From Eubacterium sp. AF16-48 (lineage in GTDB: Bacteria > Bacillota > Clostridia > Lachnospirales > Lachnospiraceae), in the NCBI RefSeq assembly GCF_003479405.1, contig NZ_QUHB01000015.1, positions 1 to 50,144 of the forward strand: a stretch of 50,144 bases of DNA, given 5' to 3'. The position numbers and the translations under genes were made by a program. This document shows, in pieces, positions 33,628-42,228 of this stretch (the first letter of the stretch is position 1; each line of letters opens with the position of its first letter). Below the pieces are notes generated by a model, which did not search any database, had not been told where the DNA came from, and was given only the letters and a program-made list of their open reading frames with translations.

Positions 33628-33779
33628 TATAGGGAAGATATGGGGAAAAGTAGAGTAAGGGAAATAGTATAGGGAAGATGCGTGGAAAAGTAGTGTAAAT
33701 GCAGTATAGGGAAAAAATGGGGAAATGTAGTGTAAATGCAGTATAGGGAAAAAATGGGAAAAATGTAATAAAAATGTAG
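33628..33779 (+). repeat. 37-40-bp tandem repeats, four copies, starting right after the HAD stop codon
   Basis: Copies start with TATAGGGAA at 33628 (40 bp), 33668 (37 bp), 33705 (37 bp) and 33742 (about 38 bp). Each reads TATAGGGAAGAT or TATAGGGAAAAAATGGGGAAA and continues with AGTGTAAATGCAG. The first begins immediately after the TAG of the hydrolase gene. No coding frame on the plus strand crosses the block. Confidence 0.88.
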
Positions 33780-33904
33780 GATAAGAGATAATTTGAGAGG
33801 CGTCTGTGTCAGAAAATGGCATGGGCGTCTTTTTATTATTGTTAAGGAAATGCCAGTGGGATTGCCGGTAGTGGCGTGAGAGCAGGTAGGTGAAGGAATG
33901 AAAT

Positions 33905-34200
33905 TATTAAGTTTACAATAAAACAAATTTAGATTGAAAAATTAATGTAATTGTTGGTAGGTGGGAAAGGTTATATGCGATGAAATCGTGGATTTTACAA
34001 TAAAACAAATTTGATTTGAAAAAAATAATGTAATTATTTGTTGCGAAGGGGTGTTGAAGGGAATGAAATCACAAATTTTACAATAAAAAAATTTGAATTT
34101 AAAAAATATCCTGTACATATCTAGGAACAAGCACTTTTTAGGCATATAGATTAGCAATAATTACAATAAAATATAAACAATTTGAAAAAAATCCTGTAGG
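33905..34200 (+). repeat. 82-83-bp degenerate tandem repeats, four copies
   Basis: The motif ACAATAAAAYAAATTT recurs at 33915, 33997, 34080 and 34163 (spacing 82, 83, 83), each followed by TTGAAAAAA-type sequence; in the first three copies ATGAAATYRT lies upstream. The units are AT-rich and diverged. The rest of 33780-33904 holds no gene that I can support; it includes a duplicated GGCGTCT at 33800-33833. Confidence 0.75.
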
Positions 34201-34203
34201 GTT

Positions 34204-34259
34204 GAAGGAACCACGGAAAAACCGAACAAAAGTTCCTTCGCAAGTCCTTTTTAATGGAC
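34204..34259 (+). ncRNA. Two-hairpin element, copy 1 (repeated at 48,873)
   Basis: GAAGGAAC (34204-34211) pairs with GTTCCTTC (34232-34239), and GTCC-TTTTTAAT-GGAC (34244-34259) forms a second small hairpin. The 28 bases 34232-34259 recur with one change at 48907-48934, and the first stem is conserved there although the loop is different. This argues for a conserved structured RNA or site. It sits about 65 bases before a small-gene cluster. Confidence 0.6.
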
Positions 34260-34325
34260 AGCTTGGATGATAGGATTTAGGTATGATAAAAATATAAAAT
34301 ATAAAATTTTTAGGAGGTAGGAGAA

Positions 34326-34544
34326 ATGACAGAAATTATAACAATAATATTAACAATTGGAGTGGGTTACGTTATGGGACATATCGAGGAGATTTATTTC
34401 TGGCTACACGAACCGGAGCAGCCGGAAGATACAGAATTTGATATAAATCAGCAATTTCTTGATATAAACAGGTATGGCAATGATTATGCTAAACGTAAAT
34501 ATATTCGTGGTGAATATTTTATAAAAAAGGATAAAAAGAAGTAA
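34326..34544 (+). CDS. Small membrane-anchored protein of unknown function
   Basis: The 72-residue protein has one N-terminal membrane helix (residues 4-19, IITIILTIGVGYVMGH) followed by a polar tail with acidic and basic parts (HEPEQPEDTEFDINQQF, then KKDKKK at the end). The ribosome site TAGGAGGTAGG is strong. The preceding leader AAATATAAAATTTTTAGGAGG also occurs before the gene at 35410. I do not recognise a family; it is part of a cluster of four small membrane or acidic proteins ahead of cas9. Confidence 0.65.
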   Translation: MTEIITIILTIGVGYVMGHIEEIYFWLHEPEQPEDTEFDINQQFLDINRYGNDYAKRKYIRGEYFIKKDKKK

Positions 34545-34685
34545 TGACGAAATATGGGGAGTAGAGAATAAAAATATAGAAGAAAACAAAAAACTAATTT
34601 CCAATCGCAAGAAATGACAGAGAGGTGGATATCATGCTAACACATCATTCCATGATTGAATCCGGGGCGTGGCGTATATAGTAAC

Positions 34686-34820
34686 ATGACTTATATGGCT
34701 ATCGATTGGAGCAATAATAATGTTGATTTGGTTATTTCATTAATGGAGAAAGTGAGGTACAAGAATATGAAAAAAGAGGGATATAGCAGACCGGGATTAT
34801 TTGGAACTGTAAATCATTAA
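34686..34820 (+). CDS. 44-residue ORF ending in a GYSRPGLFG motif (uncertain)
   Basis: The stretch 34545-34868 has no long gene. A 44-residue frame from ATG 34686 ends EGYSRPGLFGTVNH. That tail resembles the first unit of repeated G-Y-x-x-G-x-F-G motifs in small Firmicutes proteins, so this may be a truncated copy. A shorter start at ATG 34767 has a weak site (GTGAGG). Support is low. Confidence 0.3.
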   Translation: MTYMAIDWSNNNVDLVISLMEKVRYKNMKKEGYSRPGLFGTVNH

Positions 34821-34868
34821 ATCAGAAACAAATAACCTTGATAATTCTTTATTATAGGAGGTATAGCG

Positions 34869-35138
34869 ATGAGAGATTGGATGGATTTAAACGGCGATGG
34901 CGAAATAGATAGCTCAGAAATGATGTTTGCAGAAGAAATGCTTTGCACCAGCAGGGAAGAGCATGAAGCATTATTTGGAGATGCTGGGGACTTTGAAGAT
35001 GACACTAAGGATGATTTAGAGATTGATGCTATGGCAGCAGGACTTGATATTGGTGAATTAGAACTTATGGATTCAGATGACAGGGCAGAGGCATTGGAAG
35101 AAGCAGGATTGGATCCGGATGATTATGATTTGGACTGA
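34869..35138 (+). CDS. Acidic protein with an EF-hand-like loop
   Basis: The 89-residue, strongly acidic protein begins MRDWMDLNGDGEIDSSEMM. Residues 6-17 (DLNGDGEIDSSE) fit the canonical EF-hand calcium loop, with Asp at 1, Asn at 3, Asp at 5, Ile at 8 and Glu at 12. The rest is a run of acidic helices ending EAGLDPDDYDLD. There is no signal peptide or membrane segment. ATAGGAGGTATAG precedes ATG. A related DWNHNGKKD start appears in the protein at 35410, so these two form a local family. Calcium binding is plausible but a single loop is rarely enough. Confidence 0.7.
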   Translation: MRDWMDLNGDGEIDSSEMMFAEEMLCTSREEHEALFGDAGDFEDDTKDDLEIDAMAAGLDIGELELMDSDDRAEALEEAGLDPDDYDLD

Positions 35139-35164
35139 GATTTGGGTAAAGAAGGCTGATTTGT

Positions 35165-35287
35165 ATGAGAAAGAATTCATTTGGACAGGGACTGACAATA
35201 TTTTTTGTGATAATAGGTGTTCTGTTTGTAATAGGCTCAATGGATGAAGCAATGGATGAGTATGGAGAAGATGGGGAAAGCCGATAA
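35165..35287 (+). CDS. 40-residue single-pass membrane protein
   Basis: ATG 35165 opens a 40-codon frame, MRKNSFGQGLTIFFVIIGVLF with a membrane helix at residues 8-25 and an acidic tail (DEAMDEYGEDGESR). The ribosome site is weak (GAAGGC, spacing 9 or so). It sits between two members of the EF-hand-like cluster and shares their acidic tail, so it is probably a real small gene. Confidence 0.45.
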   Translation: MRKNSFGQGLTIFFVIIGVLFVIGSMDEAMDEYGEDGESR

Positions 35288-35409
35288 GGCGAAAGGAAAG
35301 GTGGTGTCTGTAGTTAATGGTGGAGTAGTGTGTAGGATTATTGCTACTGTTTTAGGTGATACAACAGATAAGTAGAATAAAAATATAAAATTTTTTAGGA
35401 GGTAGAAGG

Positions 35410-36006
35410 ATGGCGTTGTTTGATTGGAATCATAATGGCAAAAAAGATTTTATGGATGATTATATTGAATATAACATTTATAAAAGGAATCTGGAAAGAA
35501 TAGAAGCACAGAAAAATGAATATGGAAGTTACAGTAAAAGAACTACAAAATTTAATAATGACACAGAAAAAGAAAATTCATATTCAAGTTCGAATAAAAG
35601 CACAAGCATGGCTGACAAAGTCCTAATTACAATTGGAGCAGTTGCAGCTGGAATATTGTTCATAGGTGTAGTAGCCAATTTTAATATATCTTCTTCAAGT
35701 CAAGATAGGAGTTATGGGAGTTATAATAGCAGATACAATAGTAATTATAATAGTAATAATAATGTGTTGAGCAGGGAAACGGAAGAAAAAACAGAAATGG
35801 AAACATCAGGATACGAAAAAAATACCTACAAATATAGCAATTATTCCAACAAAACACACAATAAATCTAATAAAGTCTATGATAAATATAATGTTAGAGA
35901 TTACAGTAACGCAGAGGATTTCTATGAGGACAATTACGATGATTTTGACGGAGAAGAAGATGCAGAGGATTATTATGATGATGTTATGGCGGAATATGGG
36001 GAATAG
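35410..36006 (+). CDS. Membrane protein with EF-hand-like start and low-complexity Ser/Asn/Tyr region
   Basis: The 198-residue protein starts MALFDWNHNGKKDFMDDYIE, similar to a degenerate EF-hand (D-x-N-x-N-G-x-x-D). A membrane helix lies at about residues 70-90 (VLITIGAVAAGILFIGVVA). Then comes a Ser/Asn/Tyr-rich stretch (SSSSQDRSYGSYNSRYN) and an acidic Tyr/Asp-rich tail with the pattern DYSNAEDFYEDNYDDFDG. The leader TAGGAGGTAGAAGG repeats that of the gene at 34326. It is the last gene before the tracrRNA/cas9 region. I do not know its function. Confidence 0.7.
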   Translation: MALFDWNHNGKKDFMDDYIEYNIYKRNLERIEAQKNEYGSYSKRTTKFNNDTEKENSYSSSNKSTSMADKVLITIGAVAAGILFIGVVANFNISSSSQDRSYGSYNSRYNSNYNSNNNVLSRETEEKTEMETSGYEKNTYKYSNYSNKTHNKSNKVYDKYNVRDYSNAEDFYEDNYDDFDGEEDAEDYYDDVMAEYGE

Positions 36007-36048
36007 AGGGGAAAAAGTAAAAAATAGTTTTAAAAGTATTAATATGTA

Positions 36049-36057
36049 TGATATAAT
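36049..36057 (+). promoter_or_regulatory. Possible extended -10 promoter upstream of tracrRNA/cas9
   Basis: TGATATAAT (36049-36057) is an extended -10 on the plus strand. Transcription from here towards cas9 would have to cross the bidirectional terminator hairpin at 36087-36116, so its role in cas9 expression is uncertain. Confidence 0.35.
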
Positions 36058-36086
36058 GGAACCAGATTTTTTGAGCGGATAGCATA

Positions 36087-36181
36087 AAAAAAAAGACTTT
36101 AAAAGTCTTTTTTCTACCACACAATGTGGACCTTACGGCGATTTCGGATAAATCCTTATTTGAACTCACCTTGTAATTTGT
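36087..36181 (-). ncRNA. tracrRNA of the type II-A system, divergent from cas9
   Basis: Read on the minus strand the RNA begins near 36181 with an anti-repeat, ACAAATTACAAGGT, then GAGT and TCAAAT. It pairs with the 5' half of the CRISPR repeat: lower stem GUUUGA with UCAAAU, bulge of GA (repeat) against GAGU (tracr), and upper stem ACCUUGUAA with UUACAAGGU. A nexus AAGGATTTATCCG (36157-36145) follows, closely like AAGGCTAGTCCG of the S. pyogenes RNA. Then come a hairpin CCACA-TTG-TGTGG (36129-36117) and a terminator (36110-36090) with a T tail. Its length is about 95 bases. It is essential for crRNA maturation and Cas9 function. Confidence 0.94.
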
Positions 36182-36187
36182 AATTAC

Positions 36188-36215
36188 ATTATAACAAAAT
36201 TTTATAGAATGTCAA
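36188..36215 (-). promoter_or_regulatory. Promoter of the tracrRNA
   Basis: On the minus strand TTGACA (36215-36210) and TATAAT (36193-36188) are consensus hexamers 16 bp apart. The start site would be near 36181, exactly where the anti-repeat begins. The -35 box lies 19 bases before the cas9 start codon, next to its ribosome site. Confidence 0.92.
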
Positions 36216-36233
36216 GAGTAGGAGGGAAAAACT

Positions 36234-39200
36234 ATGGCATATGAAAGATACTATTTAGGTTTGGACATGGGAACATCATCCTTAGGATGGGCAGTTACAA
36301 ATGAAAAATATCAGTTATTGAGAAGAAAAGGTAAGGATCTTTGGGGCGTTCGTTTATTCAGTGAAGCAAACACAGCAGCTGATAGGAGAAGTCATAGAAC
36401 AGCTAGACGAAGATTACAAAGAGAAAAAGCAAGAGTAGGATATCTACGTGAATTATTTGCTGAAGAAATAAATAAGATTGATCCGGGATTTTATCAAAGA
36501 TTAGCTGATAGTAAATACCATAGAGAAGATAAAGAGAGTAATCAGCCTTTTGCGTTGTTTGCAGATACCGGATATACTGATAAGGAATATTATCATGATT
36601 ATCCGACTATATTTCATTTAAGAAAAGCACTGTTAGACTTGAATAATACAGGAAAAGAGTATGATGTTAGATTAGTTTATCTTGCAATACTTAATATGTT
36701 TAAACATAGGGGACACTTTTTGAATGCAAATTTAGATGAAAAAAGTGGAAGTGATTTACATAAGAGTGTTGAACAATTAAATATATCAATGTTGGATATT
36801 CTAGGAAAAAGACTTGAAGAGGTGGAACAGGAAAAACTGGAAAACATTTTATCATCAAAAAATTATTCCAACACAGCCAGATTAGAGAAACTTATAGAGT
36901 TATTCCAATTGTCAAAAAGTAAAAATAAGCAGGAAGTAGAAATTTTAAAACTAATATGTGGATTGAAGGGTACACTTTCAAAGATATTTGAAAACGGAGA
37001 TTTTAATGAAGATACAGTTAAAATGTCTATATCTTTTAGGGATGCAAATTATGAAGAAAGCATAACGGAAGTAGAAAGCATTTTAGCAGAAGATGAATTT
37101 GAAATGCTACTAATTGCAAAACAGATTCATGATTGGGCAGTTTTGGCAAATATAATGTCCGGAGAAGAATATTTGTCCGTTGCACGAGTAAAAGCATATG
37201 ATAAACATAAAAAAGATTTAGAAGTCTTAAAAAGGGTGCTGAAGAGCAATTCAATGGATAGCTATAAGAAAATGTTTAGAATTATGGAGGACAATAATTA
37301 TAGTGCATATGTTGGCTCTGTTAATTATAAGAACGAAAAAGTAAGAAGGGGAGCAAAGCATGACACAGACGAAATCTTTAAGAAAATGAAAGCGATAGTT
37401 AGTGGATGTGAAGATTGCGAAGAAAAGAACTATATATTATGCGAACTGGATAAGGGAACATTTTTGCCTAAACAAGTTACATCTTCAAATGGAGTAATTC
37501 CAAACCAGGTACATAAAAAAGAATTAAAACGAATAATCGAAAATGCTCAGAAGTACTTGGAATTTCTAACTTATAAAGATGAATCAGGATTGAGTGTTGG
37601 AGAAAAAATAATTAAACTTTTTGAATTTCAGATTCCATATTATGTAGGACCTTTATCATATAAAGTTGGTGAAAACGAAAAAATGGGGAAAAGAGGAAAT
37701 ATGTGGTCTGTTAGAAAAGAGAGCGGTGCCGTGTTACCGTGGAACTTTGAACAGAAAATAGACATAAAAAAATCAGCTGAAAAATTTATAAACAATTTAA
37801 CAAATCATTGTACATATTTAAATGGCGAAACAGTTTTGCCTAAAAATTCGCTATTATATGAAAAATATATGGTTCTTAATGAACTTAACAAGTTAAAAAT
37901 AAATGGGGAGGGCATTAGTGTAGAATTAAAGCAAAATATTTATAATGATTTGTTTAAAAAGGGAAAAAGAGTTACATCTAAAATGTTGGTTAAGTATTTG
38001 AAGGACATAGGTGAGGTTGATGCGAATGACAATCCGGAAATATCAGGAATAGATGGGGACTTTACAAATAGACTGGCAAATCACAAAAAGTTTTTTGAAA
38101 TTTTTGGTAAAGATAATCTAACGCAGGAACAAATTAATATAGCAGAAGATGTTATTTTCTATTCAACAGTATATGGCGATTCAAGAAAATTCCTTTCTGA
38201 AAAAATACGTGAAAAATATCAGAATATTTTGGATGAAAGTCAAATCAAGAGAATTTTAGGAATGAAATTCAAAGATTGGGGAAGATTTTCGAGACAGTTA
38301 TTAGAACTAAATGGAACAGACAAGCAGACAGGAGAAGTTTCATCTATTATTTCAAAAATGTGGAATGAAAACTACAATTTTATGGAATTAATGGCAGAAG
38401 ATAAGTTTACCTATTCAGAAGAAATTGAACAACGGGTAAAAAAGATTGAAAAAACACTCTCAACGATGGAATATTCAGATTTAGATGAGTTGTACATATC
38501 AGCACCGGTTAAAAGAATGGTGTGGCAGACAATATTAGTTCTTAAGGAATTAGAAAAAGTCATGGGATATGGACCGGACAAAATTTTTGTCGAAATGGCT
38601 AAAGGACCGGGAGAAAAGAATCAGAGAAAGGACAGCCGAAAGAAGAAATTTTTAGATTTGTACAAACAATGTCAAAAAGAATCACGAAATTGGAAAAGTG
38701 AACTTGAGGCAACAGAGGAGTCAAAATTTAAAAGTAAAAAATTGTATTTGTATTATACACAAAAAGGAAAGTGTATGTACTCAGGAGAAAATATAGAGTT
38801 AACGGATTTATTTAACGATAATTTATATGATATTGATCATATTTATCCAAGACATTTTATTAAAGATGATAGTATTGAAAATAATTTGGTTTTGGTAAAA
38901 AAGACACATAATGCCCATAAAAGTGATACATTTCCAATTGAAGAGAGTATAAGAAGAAATATGCATTCAATATGGAAAATGCTTAGAGATGGTAATTTTA
39001 TTACAGAAGAAAAGTACAAGAGATTAATGAGGAATAATGAATTTACTGATAAGGAGCAGGCAGAATTTATTAGCAGACAGATTGTAGAAACTAGACAAGG
39101 AACAAAAGTCATAACGGATTTGTTCGAAAAAACGTTCCCTCAAAGTGAAGTTATATATGTTAAGGCAGGGCTGGTCAGTGATTTCAGACATAAATATGGG

Positions 39201-40328
39201 TTCTTAAAATGCAGAAATATAAATGATTTTCATCATGCAAATGACGCATATTTAAATATTGTTGTGGGAAATGTGTACAATACAAAGTTTACTAAGCATC
39301 CTATAAACTTCATTAAGGATTATAAACGTGATCCGGAGAAATATAAGTATCACATGGATAAGTTATTTGAATATCCGGTTTCAAGAGGTGAAGAAAATGC
39401 ATGGATTACGAAAGGTGGAGAAAGTTTTAAAATGGTTAGAAAAATGATGGCTAAAAATACACCTTTAGTAACTAGAATGAACTATGAGGAACATGGCGGA
39501 ATAGCAGATCAGACTATTTATAGTGCAAAAGAAGCTTCGAAGGTTAATGGTGATGGATATATTTCTGTAAAAAGTAGCGATGAAAAAATAAGTGACACAT
39601 GTAAATATGGTGGAATGAAAAAATATAAAGGAACATATTTTGTTCTGGTTGAACATACGGAGAAAGGGAAGAGAGTTAGGACACTGGAAGATATACCTTT
39701 ATATCTTAAGGAACAGTTGGATAGCAGGGAAAAATTACAACAATATTTTAAAAAAGAAAAAAGATTTAGATATGAAAATCCTGTTGTAATATATAATAGG
39801 ATAAAGCGGCATTCCTTAATTAAGGTTAATGGATTCTATTTGTATCTTACAGGAAGAACAGGAAAGCAATTACGGGTATTGAATGCAGTGCAGTTATCGT
39901 TAGACGCAAAGATGGCTCGTTACGTTAAATGGATTACAAAGGTAAATGACGAGTACCAATCTGAGGCACAGTATGATGAAGATGAAAAGATAACAAGGGA
40001 GAAAAATTTGGAGTTATACGAGGTACTAAAAGATAAGCATATGAACAAAATATATAGTAAAAGACCTAATGCAGTTGGCTCTAAACTGAATGGGGGGACA
40101 GAAAAGTTTTCTGATTTACCTTTAAGCAGACAGGTGTATGTGCTTTTACAAATTATTCAGTTGTCACAATTAATTAATGAGGGAGTGGATTTAAGGGAAA
40201 TTGGGGGTTCAAAAGCCAGTGGAACTTGTAAAATTAGTAAAAAAATATCAGGAAATGATGAGTTCAAGTTAATTAATCAATCCGTAACGGGTCTTTTTGA
40301 AAACGAAATAGATCTGTTGACGGTATGA
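36234..40328 (+). CDS. cas9: Type II-A CRISPR effector nuclease Cas9
   Basis: The 1,364-residue protein has all active-site motifs. RuvC-I is YYLGLDMGTSSLGWAVTN with Asp11, the Arg-rich bridge helix lies near residues 56-90 (RSHRTARRRLQREKARVGYL), RuvC-II is KIFVEMAKGPG with Glu787, the HNH centre is YDIDHIYPRHF with His869, and RuvC-III is HHANDAYLNIVVG with His1001 and Asp1004. The length matches the long II-A enzymes (SpCas9 is 1,368). It cuts DNA matching the crRNA next to a PAM that cannot be read from the sequence. AGTAGGAGGG precedes ATG 36234. It overlaps cas1 by 4 bases, and the operon order cas9-cas1-cas2-csn2 defines subtype II-A. All motifs are intact, so the enzyme is expected to be active. 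Confidence 0.99.
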   Translation: MAYERYYLGLDMGTSSLGWAVTNEKYQLLRRKGKDLWGVRLFSEANTAADRRSHRTARRRLQREKARVGYLRELFAEEINKIDPGFYQRLADSKYHREDKESNQPFALFADTGYTDKEYYHDYPTIFHLRKALLDLNNTGKEYDVRLVYLAILNMFKHRGHFLNANLDEKSGSDLHKSVEQLNISMLDILGKRLEEVEQEKLENILSSKNYSNTARLEKLIELFQLSKSKNKQEVEILKLICGLKGTLSKIFENGDFNEDTVKMSISFRDANYEESITEVESILAEDEFEMLLIAKQIHDWAVLANIMSGEEYLSVARVKAYDKHKKDLEVLKRVLKSNSMDSYKKMFRIMEDNNYSAYVGSVNYKNEKVRRGAKHDTDEIFKKMKAIVSGCEDCEEKNYILCELDKGTFLPKQVTSSNGVIPNQVHKKELKRIIENAQKYLEFLTYKDESGLSVGEKIIKLFEFQIPYYVGPLSYKVGENEKMGKRGNMWSVRKESGAVLPWNFEQKIDIKKSAEKFINNLTNHCTYLNGETVLPKNSLLYEKYMVLNELNKLKINGEGISVELKQNIYNDLFKKGKRVTSKMLVKYLKDIGEVDANDNPEISGIDGDFTNRLANHKKFFEIFGKDNLTQEQINIAEDVIFYSTVYGDSRKFLSEKIREKYQNILDESQIKRILGMKFKDWGRFSRQLLELNGTDKQTGEVSSIISKMWNENYNFMELMAEDKFTYSEEIEQRVKKIEKTLSTMEYSDLDELYISAPVKRMVWQTILVLKELEKVMGYGPDKIFVEMAKGPGEKNQRKDSRKKKFLDLYKQCQKESRNWKSELEATEESKFKSKKLYLYYTQKGKCMYSGENIELTDLFNDNLYDIDHIYPRHFIKDDSIENNLVLVKKTHNAHKSDTFPIEESIRRNMHSIWKMLRDGNFITEEKYKRLMRNNEFTDKEQAEFISRQIVETRQGTKVITDLFEKTFPQSEVIYVKAGLVSDFRHKYGFLKCRNINDFHHANDAYLNIVVGNVYNTKFTKHPINFIKDYKRDPEKYKYHMDKLFEYPVSRGEENAWITKGGESFKMVRKMMAKNTPLVTRMNYEEHGGIADQTIYSAKEASKVNGDGYISVKSSDEKISDTCKYGGMKKYKGTYFVLVEHTEKGKRVRTLEDIPLYLKEQLDSREKLQQYFKKEKRFRYENPVVIYNRIKRHSLIKVNGFYLYLTGRTGKQLRVLNAVQLSLDAKMARYVKWITKVNDEYQSEAQYDEDEKITREKNLELYEVLKDKHMNKIYSKRPNAVGSKLNGGTEKFSDLPLSRQVYVLLQIIQLSQLINEGVDLREIGGSKASGTCKISKKISGNDEFKLINQSVTGLFENEIDLLTV

Positions 40329-41197
40329 GTTGGAGAACAGTCGTAATATCAAATAATGCTAAACTTGATTATCAGATTGGATATCTGGTAGTTAGGGGAG
40401 AGAGTACTACCAAAATTCACTTAAATGAGATAGGAACATTGATTGTTGAAAGTACAGCAGTGTCAATGACTTCCTATCTGTTAAGTGAATTGATAAAAAA
40501 TAAAGTAAAAGTTATTTTTTGTGATGAGAAAAGAAATCCAATTTCAGAATTAGTTTCATATTACGGTAGCCATGATACAAGTGCGAAAATCAGAAAACAG
40601 ATGGAATGGACAAAAGAGGATAAAGCACTTATCTGGACGGAAATCGTTTCAGAAAAAATAAAACAACAGGCATTGTTACTGGAACGTTATGGCAAGAATG
40701 AAGCAAATATGTTATATGGTTATATGTCAGAGGTAGAGTTTGGAGATATTACGAATAGAGAAGGACATGCAGCTAAAGTGTATTTCAATGCTTTATTTGG
40801 AAAGAGTTTTACAAGAACAGATGAAATACCGACAAATGCGGCTTTAAATTACGGTTATAGTATTATCTTATCACTTTTTAATAGGGAGATAGTTTCATCC
40901 GGATATTTAACACAGATAGGACTGTTTCATGATAATATGTTTAATCAATTTAATTTGGCATCAGATTTTATGGAACCATTTAGACCATTAGTTGATGAAA
41001 TGGTGGTTGAATTAAAACCGAATTGTTTTGAAAAAGATGAAAAACATAGAATGTTGGGACTTTTGAATAAAGAAGTTGAAATAGCAGGTAAGAGGGAAAT
41101 CCTGGGAAATGCAATAAAAATATATTGCCGAAGTGTATTTGATGCGTTAAATGATAGAGATATTTCGCAGATAAGGTTTTATTTTAATGAGTTATAG
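40325..41197 (+). CDS. cas1: CRISPR adaptation integrase Cas1 (type II)
   Basis: The 290-residue protein starts [20 protein letters not shown]. Its N-terminal beta domain includes [20 protein letters not shown]. The catalytic metal residues lie in [19 protein letters not shown] (Glu), [13 protein letters not shown] (His) and the [14 protein letters not shown] segment (Asp/Glu). With Cas2 it forms the complex that inserts new spacers at the leader end of the array. It overlaps cas9 by 4 bases and cas2 by 11 bases. Confidence 0.98.
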   Translation: MSWRTVVISNNAKLDYQIGYLVVRGESTTKIHLNEIGTLIVESTAVSMTSYLLSELIKNKVKVIFCDEKRNPISELVSYYGSHDTSAKIRKQMEWTKEDKALIWTEIVSEKIKQQALLLERYGKNEANMLYGYMSEVEFGDITNREGHAAKVYFNALFGKSFTRTDEIPTNAALNYGYSIILSLFNREIVSSGYLTQIGLFHDNMFNQFNLASDFMEPFRPLVDEMVVELKPNCFEKDEKHRMLGLLNKEVEIAGKREILGNAIKIYCRSVFDALNDRDISQIRFYFNEL

Positions 41198-41507
41198 ATA
41201 TATGAGAATTATAGTAATGTTTGATTTGCCAGTGACTACAATAAGTGATCGAAGAGCATATACACAGTTTAGAAAATATCTGATAAAGAATGGATTTCTA
41301 ATGTTGCAGGAGAGTGTATATTGTAAGTTAGCACAAAATTCCACGGCAGCGGATTTGATAACTCAAGGTGTAAGAAAGAACAAACCTCCATCAGGATTGG
41401 TTCAAACTTTGAAAATTACAGAAAAACAATTTTCCAGGATGGAATATATTGTAGGTGAGCGTAAAAATGAGGTTTTAGATTCTGATGAGAGGGTTGTGAT
41501 TTTATGA
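41187..41507 (+). CDS. cas2: CRISPR adaptation protein Cas2
   Basis: The 106-residue protein starts [20 protein letters not shown]. The ferredoxin-like fold is shown by [10 protein letters not shown] (with Asp) and [20 protein letters not shown], the hallmark of type II Cas2. It bridges two Cas1 dimers during spacer integration. It overlaps cas1 by 11 bases and csn2 by 4 bases, giving tight translational coupling across the adaptation genes. Confidence 0.97.
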   Translation: MSYRYMRIIVMFDLPVTTISDRRAYTQFRKYLIKNGFLMLQESVYCKLAQNSTAADLITQGVRKNKPPSGLVQTLKITEKQFSRMEYIVGERKNEVLDSDERVVIL

Positions 41508-42172
41508 GATTGGTTAATAGCAGATATGGAATTAATATTGAATTTAGAGAGAATGAAATAAATACGTTGATTGTGGAAAAGCCGGAATTTCTTACCGACG
41601 TGGTTCAAAATATTATGAAACAAATAGAAGGGGAAGAGGGAGATTTTGTTCTTTCAGACAACACAAGCATAAAGATTGATAAGGATGTTGTATTTATTGT
41701 TAATCCGTTTGCCATTGATTTTAATAACAAAAAAATAATAAACAGATTATATGAGCAGTTATCTGATGTTGGAAATGATTATATACAAGAATATAATCAG
41801 ATAAATAGTAGTATAGTAAATACCTTGGACAAAATAACAAACCAGGTTTCGTATAATAATATTACATATAATTTGGAATTCGAATGGAAATCGTTGTATA
41901 AGCTGTATAATGTGAGAATTGATGATAATTGTAGTTCTTTGTTCGAAAGAATTGATGAGTACATAAAAATATTGTCAAATGTGTATCATTCCAGACTAGT
42001 AGTTTTTTTAAATCTAAAGGATTATTTGAGTATGGAGCAGATTCAAAATTTAAAACAAAGTTGCTTTTATTATAAGATGCACGTGTTGTTAATAGAAAGT
42101 GTGGAAAGATATAAATCAAATCAAGAAAACATATTTGTTATAGACAAAGACAGGTGTTTGATTGTAAAATAA
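41504..42172 (+). CDS. csn2: CRISPR adaptation protein Csn2 (subtype II-A)
   Basis: The 222-residue protein starts [20 protein letters not shown], has the EFxxNxxNxLxIE-like start of Csn2, and contains ISSIV-type and [19 protein letters not shown] segments near the end. It has about the length of the short Csn2 form. Csn2 forms a tetrameric ring around double-stranded DNA ends and is needed to acquire spacers. Its presence makes this a subtype II-A locus. The array starts 57 bases after its stop codon. Confidence 0.94.
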   Translation: MRLVNSRYGINIEFRENEINTLIVEKPEFLTDVVQNIMKQIEGEEGDFVLSDNTSIKIDKDVVFIVNPFAIDFNNKKIINRLYEQLSDVGNDYIQEYNQINSSIVNTLDKITNQVSYNNITYNLEFEWKSLYKLYNVRIDDNCSSLFERIDEYIKILSNVYHSRLVVFLNLKDYLSMEQIQNLKQSCFYYKMHVLLIESVERYKSNQENIFVIDKDRCLIVK

Positions 42173-42228
42173 ATGTTAGCAAAGTTATAATACTACCAAG
42201 TATATAGGTTCGGTGATGACAATTTGAG
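42173..42228 (+). promoter_or_regulatory. CRISPR leader with ATTTGAG anchoring sequence
   Basis: The 56 bases between csn2 and the first repeat end with ATTTGAG (42222-42228), directly against the repeat. In type II-A systems ATTTGAG at this place is the leader-anchoring sequence that fixes the integration site. It identifies 42229 as the end where new spacers enter. A TATAAT (42185-42190 region: GTTATAATAC) is within the leader and may promote the array. Confidence 0.85.

Noticed and set aside
33800..33835. Terminator at the repeated GGCGTCT with T run
   Set aside because: The two GGCGTCT copies are direct, not inverted, so they cannot form the stem.
33499..33926. Reverse-strand Phe/Tyr/Ser-rich frames over the 37-40-bp repeats
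   Set aside because: They arise from reading the tandem repeats backwards; there is no start signal.
34232..34259. tRNA-like or tmRNA-like element because of TTCCTTCGCAAGTCC
   Set aside because: No acceptor stem, T-loop motif or CCA can be found around it; only two short hairpins are supported.
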